NCBI GenBank assembly: GCA_945860415.1
Contig: CAMAQA010000008.1
Coordinates: 1 to 55,510, forward strand
Reading direction: 5' to 3'
Origin: Bacteriovorax stolpii
GTDB lineage: Bacteria > Bdellovibrionota > UBA1018
DNA: 55,510 bases
The notes beneath the pieces are model-generated. The model saw only the letters and a list, made by a program, of their open reading frames with translations, was not told the DNA's origin and did no database searches. Positions 51,414 to 55,510 of this stretch are shown one piece after another (the first letter of the stretch is position 1; every line of letters begins with the position of its first letter). Position numbers and translations under genes: made by a program.

Positions 51414-51935
51414 TTATTTTCCCAGACCTAGGATCCGTTTCCTCGGGATCGGGGGAGGAGTCATCAACTTTCGAATCGCCTCGAACACGAGCTTGAGCTC
51501 TGAGTCGTGTTGTTCGTACTTCGTTTCGAGGTCCTTGAGTTTGTTTTCCAGATCCGTGTTCGAAATCAGGATCTGCCGCATTTGTACGAAGGTGCGCATG
51601 ATGGTGATGTTCACGAGAATTGCGCGCTCACTCTGAAGGACTGACGAGAGCATCGCGATTCCCTGTTCGGTGAAGGCGCGAGGCGGCTTTCTGCGTCCTC
51701 CCCAAGCCGAACTTGAAGTCGCAGATTGCGACTTCAAGTTCCTAAGTTCATGAATTGTAAGAGTAAACGTAAAATCTTCCGGAAACCGGCCGGCATTTCG
51801 AGTAACCTGCTCATTCAGGCGCTTCGTGGGAACTTGGTACAGTTGGGCCAGATCCTCGTCCAAAATGACCTTCTGCCCACGAATGAGGTGAATCCTGGAT
51901 TCAAGGCCGATGAGTTCTGACTGAGGGTATTTCAT
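51414..51935 (-). CDS. ORF6N-domain DNA-binding protein
   Basis: This 173-residue protein carries the ORF6N domain at residues 1-90: IHLIRGQKVILDEDLAQLYQ, then VPTKRLNEQVTRNAGRFPED, FTFTLTIHELRNLKSQ and YAFTEQG-like RAFTEQGIAMLSSVL. A C-terminal coiled-coil follows (DLENKLKDLETKYEQHDSEL). ORF6N occurs in phage and bacterial regulators, often on mobile DNA. The ATG at 51935 fits the family N-terminus; the frame is open further upstream but through a terminator and a repeat. A perfect 33-bp palindrome (51709-51741) sits inside the gene, encoding the LKSQSATSS stretch. Confidence 0.88.
   Translation of the reverse strand: MKYPQSELIGLESRIHLIRGQKVILDEDLAQLYQVPTKRLNEQVTRNAGRFPEDFTFTLTIHELRNLKSQSATSSSAWGGRRKPPRAFTEQGIAMLSSVLQSERAILVNITIMRTFVQMRQILISNTDLENKLKDLETKYEQHDSELKLVFEAIRKLMTPPPIPRKRILGLGK
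51709..51741. repeat. 33-bp palindrome inside the ORF6N gene
   Basis: GAACTTGAAGTCGCA-GAT-TGCGACTTCAAGTTC has perfect 15-bp arms. Its inner 27 bp match the solo palindrome at 51359-51385 in all but a few positions. A transcript of this region would form a strong hairpin. Confidence 0.7.
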
Positions 51936-51970
51936 GCGCTGCCATGGAGCAGCGCCTGTGCCATTTCCCG

Positions 51971-52016
51971 AAAACAAAAATGCCCCGGGTGTTTCCACCC
52001 GAGGCGTTTTTGTTTT
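51971..52016 (-). terminator. Long rho-independent terminator (bidirectional) after gdhA
   Basis: A stem of about 21 bp (51971-51991 with 51996-52016, one G-T pair and one mismatch) with a TTTC/GAAA loop has A-rich and T-rich outer ends, so it can stop transcription in both directions. It lies between the end of the glutamate dehydrogenase gene and the ORF6N gene. Confidence 0.85.
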
Positions 52017-52018
52017 TA

Positions 52019-52056
52019 TGACGCAGGCCTGAACCAAAAGGTGGGCCCGACCTTTT
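52019..52056 (-). repeat. Dispersed repeat, copy D (terminator-like)
   Basis: On the minus strand, directly after the TAA stop of gdhA, AAAAGGT-CGGGCCC-ACCTTTT forms a perfect 7-bp stem, followed by the tail GGTTCAGGCCTGCGTCA. Orientation matches the gene. The longer terminator at 51971-52016 follows. Confidence 0.75.
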
Positions 52057-53364
52057 TTACGGGAAGAGGCCGCGCAGGCGCATGGCCTTGTCGAGGCGGT
52101 CGACACCGGCAATGAGTGCCGCCGTCTTCATGCCGCAGTCGTGCTGGTCACGGATGGTGACGACCTTCTTGAAGGCGTTTTCCATGACTTCAGCCAGCTT
52201 CGCGTTCACTTCCTTTTCGCTCCAGAAGAAGTTCTGCAGGCCCTGGACCCACTCGAAGTACGACACGATCACGCCGCCGGCGTTGCAAAGCACGTCGGGG
52301 ATGATGAACGAGCCCTTTTCTTCGAGCACTTTCATCGCGCTCGTCGTGCAGGGGCCGTTGGCGCCTTCGGAGATGATCTTCGCCTTGACGTTGTGCACGT
52401 TCTTGTCGGTGATCACGCCGTCGATCGCGCACGGCATGAGGATTTCGACATCGAGCGTGAGCACGTCTTCGGCCTTGATCGCTTCCGCTTCCGGATAGCC
52501 GACCAGGGTCTTGTTCTTCTGGAAGTAGCTGTACACTTCCGGAACATTCAGGCCGTTCTTGTTGTAGAGGCCGCCGGCGTAATCGCCGATGGCCACGACC
52601 TTCGCACCCAACGCATGGATTTCGAGGGCGGCGACTGCGCCGACCTTGCCGAAGCCGTGGACGGCAACCGTCGTCGACGAGTCGATGCGCGCGGAGGCGC
52701 GTCCCTTGTCAGCGAGGTACTTCTTCGCGTGCACGGTCGTGTAGACCACGCCGCGGCCCGTGGACTCCGCGCGACCGAGAGAGCCGCCGATTTCGACCGG
52801 CTTGCCCGTCACGACGCCTGGAATCGCGAAGCCGCGTTCCTGCGAGAAGGTGTCCATCATCCAGGCCATGTGCTGGCCGTCGGTGCCGACGTCCGGAGCC
52901 GGAATGTCCTTGTCCGGACCGATGATCATGTTGATCTCGGTCGTGTAGCGGCGCATGAGCGCCTGGTGTTCCTGGCGCGAAAGCTCCGACGGGTTCACGC
53001 GAATGCCGCCCTTGGCGCCGCCGAGGGGAAGTCCCACGAGCGAGCACTTGAAGGTCATGAGCATCGCGAGGCCGGCGGTTTCGGAGAGCGTCACTTCCGG
53101 ATGGAAGCGGATGCCGCCCTTGCCAGGCCCGAGGGTCATGTTGTGCTGGACGCGATAGCCTTCGAAGACCTTGATGTTGCCGTTATCGAGGCGGATCGGC
53201 ACGCTGACCACGAGAGCGCGCTTCGGCACGCTGAGGCGCGTTGCGACGTTCGGGTCGAGATTCATCACACCAGCAGCTTCGTGAAGCTGCTGGACCGCAT
53301 TGCGGTACAGATCGCTGGCGGACCAGATGTCGGCGCCGGGAACTTCGTGGTGGTTGTTGGACAT
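52057..53364 (-). CDS. gdhA: Glu/Leu/Phe/Val-type dehydrogenase, probable glutamate dehydrogenase
   Basis: This 435-residue protein has the catalytic Lys-containing motif [18 protein letters not shown], the Asp region [19 protein letters not shown], the cofactor-binding motif [17 protein letters not shown] and the C-terminal substrate-specificity region. Length and motifs match hexameric NAD-dependent glutamate dehydrogenases of the GdhA/RocG type. It interconverts glutamate and 2-oxoglutarate, linking amino acid use to the TCA enzymes encoded at the other end of the window. Leucine dehydrogenase is less likely, since those are about 360 residues. A ribosome site AGAGGAG precedes the ATG, and a promoter candidate lies in the divergent gap to ddl. 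Confidence 0.92.
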   Translation of the reverse strand: MSNNHHEVPGADIWSASDLYRNAVQQLHEAAGVMNLDPNVATRLSVPKRALVVSVPIRLDNGNIKVFEGYRVQHNMTLGPGKGGIRFHPEVTLSETAGLAMLMTFKCSLVGLPLGGAKGGIRVNPSELSRQEHQALMRRYTTEINMIIGPDKDIPAPDVGTDGQHMAWMMDTFSQERGFAIPGVVTGKPVEIGGSLGRAESTGRGVVYTTVHAKKYLADKGRASARIDSSTTVAVHGFGKVGAVAALEIHALGAKVVAIGDYAGGLYNKNGLNVPEVYSYFQKNKTLVGYPEAEAIKAEDVLTLDVEILMPCAIDGVITDKNVHNVKAKIISEGANGPCTTSAMKVLEEKGSFIIPDVLCNAGGVIVSYFEWVQGLQNFFWSEKEVNAKLAEVMENAFKKVVTIRDQHDCGMKTAALIAGVDRLDKAMRLRGLFP

Positions 53365-53399
53365 GATGACTGTCTCCTCTTTTTATTGCGTAGGGACGG

Positions 53400-53428
53400 A
53401 CCTTAGTGCGCTTTTTTGAGTGAATCAA
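53400..53428 (-). promoter_or_regulatory. Promoter candidate for gdhA
   Basis: On the minus strand TTGATT (53428-53423) and TAAGGT (53405-53400) are separated by 17 bases, about 36 bp before the gdhA ATG, in the 92-bp gap divergent from ddl. Both hexamers are imperfect. Confidence 0.35.
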
Positions 53429-53456
53429 GGATGTTGCTCGGTTACGCTTTTTTCTG

Positions 53457-54587
53457 ATGAGCCAGAAAATCCGAGTAGCCGTCCTGTATGGAGGTCGTTC
53501 CGGCGAGCATGAAATCTCGCTTCGGTCGGCCGCTTCCGTTATCCGCAATCTGGACCGGTCTCGGTTCGAGATCGTTCCGATTGCCATCGACAAGCAGGGG
53601 CAGTGGCACCTCGTGGACCGCGAATTCGCGGAAAAAGAGGCCCAGGGCTCGACTTTGAGCATTCCCGCTGCGGCACTTCCCGTCGTGCTCCCTCCCGATC
53701 CCGCACGCGGGAAGGGCAAGGCCGTTTTCGTCAGCCTGAAGGATGGCTCGGTGGCGGCAACGGCCGAGGCCGTATTTCCTGTGCTCCATGGTCCACTTTG
53801 TGAGGACGGCACCATCCAGGGAATCCTGGAGCTCGCGGAAGTGGCTTATATCGGTTGTGGCGTGCTGGCCTCTTCGGTCGGCATGGACAAGGACATGGCC
53901 AAGCGGGTGGCCCGCGACGCGGGAATTCCCATCGTGCCGTTCGTGCTCGTTCGTGCCGGCCGCTGGCAGAAGGCCAGCCAGGAGATCCGCGCTGAGGTGA
54001 AGCGCGAGCTCGGCTTTCCGTGTTTCGTGAAGCCCGTGAACATGGGTTCGAGCGTCGGCGTGCACAAGGTGAAGACCGAAGCCGATTTCGATGCCGCGAT
54101 GAACGATGCTTTCCAGTACGACACGAAAGTGCTCGTCGAGAAGGCGATCGCCGCACGCGAGATCGAAGTGTCTGCACTCGAAAACCGCGAGCACGGCGAG
54201 CCGGCGCGAGTGAGTGTCGCCGCCGAGATCATTCCGTCGCACGAATTCTACTCGTACGAGGCCAAGTACCTCGATGATGATGGCGCCGCGCTGTTGATTC
54301 CCGCTCGTCTCCTTCCGGAGCAGCTGGCGACCGTGCAGCAGATTGCCGTGAAGGTTTTCGAGGCGCTCGAATGCGAAGGCATGTCGAGAGTCGACTTCTT
54401 TCTCGATAAGGTCACGGGGCAGTTCTACTTCAATGAAGTGAACACGATTCCGGGTTTCACCTCGATCAGCATGTACCCGAAGATGTGGGAAGCCTCGGGG
54501 CTGCCCTACGCGAAGCTCCTGTCGGAGCTCGTCGACCTGGCGCTTGAACGCCATCGACGGAAGCTCGCGCTCAAGCGCGAAAAATAG
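53457..54587 (+). CDS. ddl: D-alanine--D-alanine ligase
   Basis: This 376-residue ATP-grasp enzyme joins two D-alanines for peptidoglycan synthesis. Motifs are [19 protein letters not shown] at the N-terminus, [31 protein letters not shown] and the C-terminal metal/substrate site [19 protein letters not shown]. Length fits the DdlA-type group (about 360) rather than DdlB (about 306). It is divergent from gdhA and not in a cell-wall gene cluster. Its stop codon TAG runs straight into copy E of the dispersed repeat. No strong ribosome site is visible. Confidence 0.95.
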   Translation: MSQKIRVAVLYGGRSGEHEISLRSAASVIRNLDRSRFEIVPIAIDKQGQWHLVDREFAEKEAQGSTLSIPAAALPVVLPPDPARGKGKAVFVSLKDGSVAATAEAVFPVLHGPLCEDGTIQGILELAEVAYIGCGVLASSVGMDKDMAKRVARDAGIPIVPFVLVRAGRWQKASQEIRAEVKRELGFPCFVKPVNMGSSVGVHKVKTEADFDAAMNDAFQYDTKVLVEKAIAAREIEVSALENREHGEPARVSVAAEIIPSHEFYSYEAKYLDDDGAALLIPARLLPEQLATVQQIAVKVFEALECEGMSRVDFFLDKVTGQFYFNEVNTIPGFTSISMYPKMWEASGLPYAKLLSELVDLALERHRRKLALKREK

Positions 54588-54620
54588 TCGGGCCCACCTT
54601 TTGGTTCAGATGCGCGTCAA
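54588..54620 (+). repeat. Dispersed repeat, copy E
   Basis: The repeat follows the ddl stop codon with no gap: TCGGGCCCACCTTTTGGTT then CAGATGCGCGTCA, in the same orientation as ddl. The left arm of the hairpin is weak here (AAAAATAGT), so terminator strength would be lower. Confidence 0.75.
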
Positions 54621-54636
54621 TTTGGCGTGCGGCCAG

Positions 54637-55074
54637 TTACTTCGTGCAGCGAACCTGGATCTGGGCGCGGGAGTGGTACCCGTCTGCCCAGTCGTAGCCG
54701 TCCTCGTAATGGCCGATGACTGATTCGACCTTGCCCGCACTGAGGGCATGAAGGGCATCCGTCGCGAAGCTGAACTCCGAGTACTGGTCGCCACCGTGGG
54801 CTCCCACGCCGAAGTCATAAATGATGAGACTGTCCGTGATTTCGTGAATCACGCCTCGAACGGGTGCGGTCATGGTGGACTCTTTCCAGAGCACTTCGCG
54901 CCCGTTGGCCTGGACCTCCAGCTCGAACGGCTTCCAGCTGTCGAGGCGGCAGGTCGAACCTTTGTCGCCGAGGCAGGCGATGGCTTCGCATCTCAACGAG
55001 GGATGCGCGAACGTGGCCCGGGCTGAAGGCATGGCGATGATCGCAAGTGCGGCAATCAGGTAAGAACGGGTCAT
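54637..55074 (-). CDS. Small exported protein of unknown function
   Basis: This 145-residue protein has a signal peptide (YLIAALAIIAMPSARATFA) and a compact beta-rich domain with three cysteines near the N-terminus of the mature part (RCEAIACLGDKGSTC) and one at the C-terminus (QVRCTK), suggesting two disulfides. No family recognised. AGGAGA before the ATG at 55074 supports the start; the longer frame upstream is antisense to the next gene. It is convergent with ddl, with copy E of the dispersed repeat in between. Confidence 0.75.
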   Translation of the reverse strand: MTRSYLIAALAIIAMPSARATFAHPSLRCEAIACLGDKGSTCRLDSWKPFELEVQANGREVLWKESTMTAPVRGVIHEITDSLIIYDFGVGAHGGDQYSEFSFATDALHALSAGKVESVIGHYEDGYDWADGYHSRAQIQVRCTK

Positions 55075-55099
55075 CAAAAGTCTCCTGCAGGACGGGCCT

Positions 55100-55128
55100 G
55101 CTCTATGTAGGTTAACGCAACGGGTCAA
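55100..55128 (-). promoter_or_regulatory. Promoter candidate for the small exported protein
   Basis: On the minus strand TTGACC (55128-55123) is followed after 17 bases by TAGAGC (55105-55100), about 26 bp before the ATG at 55074. The -35 is good and the -10 is poor. Confidence 0.35.
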
Positions 55129-55173
55129 AAAAAGCTGCAATCCCTTGTTTTTCTTGTGGTACCCAGACCGGGA

Positions 55174-55510
55174 ATGTATTCCCGCTGGTGGAAATTTTTC
55201 TGGGGCGCCCTGGCCGTCGTGGCGGGCTTTTACGTGGCCCGGCACATCCTTCTCGTCATTTTGATTGAAGGAGAGCGAGTGGACCTCGATATCCTCGTTC
55301 GAGCGGCCAGGCGGTTTGTGGTCGGAGAGTCGATGTACCGGATCGACGATCCTTTTGAGCACACCAAGCCACCACTGCTCATGGGCATTCTGTTTCCTCT
55401 GGCCTCGCTACCGCAGTTTTGGGTTCGCAAGATCTGGGATCTCGTCATCTTCATCATGCCCGTATTGATCCTTCGGGAAGCGCTCCTGGCCTGGGGACCG
55501 GATCTGGGCG
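55174..55510 (+). CDS. GT87/DUF2029-like membrane glycosyltransferase, N-terminal part (runs off window)
   Basis: The visible 112 residues start with a transmembrane helix (WKFFWGALAVVAGFYVARHI), followed by a periplasmic loop with the acidic motif RVDLDILVRAARRFVVGESM and YRIDDPFEHTKPPLLMGILF, then a second helix region. The pattern Asp...Ala-Arg...G-x-x-MY...KPPLLMG...PLASLP is typical of GT-C polyprenyl-phosphate sugar transferases of the DUF2029/GT87 group. The start at 55174 is the first ATG, with GGGA just upstream, and is uncertain. The sugar and acceptor are unknown. Confidence 0.7.
   Translation, partial: MYSRWWKFFWGALAVVAGFYVARHILLVILIEGERVDLDILVRAARRFVVGESMYRIDDPFEHTKPPLLMGILFPLASLPQFWVRKIWDLVIFIMPVLILREALLAWGPDLG

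Noticed and set aside
51936..52112. N-terminal extension of the ORF6N protein
   Set aside because: It would read through a strong terminator and a dispersed-repeat copy into gdhA; the family N-terminus matches the ATG at 51935.
1..55510. CRISPR array, rRNA genes, prophage structural genes or a replication origin
   Set aside because: No regularly spaced direct repeats, rRNA-like stretches, phage morphogenesis motifs or clustered DnaA-box-like sites were noticed. The five-copy dispersed repeat is irregularly scattered and not a CRISPR.

Overview
The window is about 55.5 kb of gene-dense, GC-rich bacterial DNA with short intergenic gaps and many ATGA or TGATG start/stop overlaps. Many predicted lipoproteins, an outer-membrane beta-barrel candidate, minor-pilin-like proteins, two NtrC-type regulators and a chemotaxis cluster point to a motile Gram-negative organism. 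The mix (separate sucA-sucB-lpd genes, a leucine-degradation cluster, many lipoproteins of unknown function, transglutaminase-like secreted proteins) would fit Bdellovibrionota or another delta-proteobacteria-like lineage. That placement is inference; no marker gene here settles it.

Layout. 1-1704: two amino-acid transporter genes, the first cut by the window edge. 1765-7254: 2-oxoglutarate dehydrogenase operon (sucA-sucB-lpd, minus strand) behind a sigma70-like promoter. 7375-9702: secreted GH15 glucoamylase. 9756-14307: cheW, divergent from cheA-cheR-cheB. 14359-19761: a lipoprotein, tRNA-Thr(CGT), a Nudix hydrolase, HU with a clear terminator, a DUF2252 lipoprotein, methylcrotonyl-CoA carboxylase beta subunit, a MITE-like element and a histidine phosphatase. 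19929-23979: a three-gene cassette of exported proteins (clan-CD-peptidase-like lipoprotein, protein-glutaminase-like protein, phospholipase-D-like protein). 23983-26594: pilin-like proteins, one apparently frameshifted and ending in two 8-cysteine repeats. 27502-31232: leucine/isovalerate degradation genes with biotin carboxylase and biotin carrier on separate polypeptides. 31260-38139: a DksA-like gene, then a signalling cluster of a membrane protein, a histidine kinase with an eroded ATP-binding domain, an NtrC-type activator, and a near-consensus sigma54 promoter before an exported protein, a transglutaminase-elicitor-like lipoprotein and a PlsC acyltransferase. 38136-40435: two lipoproteins and a small membrane protein. 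40514-43886: mobile-element debris (cruciform, IS256-type transposase remnant, two group II intron fragments sharing a 321-bp module) enclosing a response regulator/histidine kinase pair. 44073-51306: TapT, a RadC-like protein, a second NtrB/NtrC-like pair, an SH3/beta-barrel protein and a GT4 glycosyltransferase. 51359-55510: an ORF6N-domain gene with two related palindromes, glutamate dehydrogenase, D-Ala-D-Ala ligase, a small exported protein and the start of a GT87-like membrane glycosyltransferase.

The least ordinary signals are: (1) a dispersed repeat with core GTCGGGCCCACCTTTTGGTT in five copies, four beginning at or within 4 nt of a stop codon in the same orientation as the gene, and forming a terminator-like hairpin in the best copies; (2) the exported cassette at 19929-23979; (3) the degenerate kinase / NtrC / sigma54-promoter / transglutaminase-like unit at 31796-38139; and (4) the two-component pair between directly repeated group II intron 3' modules. 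All function calls come from reading motifs by eye; no database search was run.
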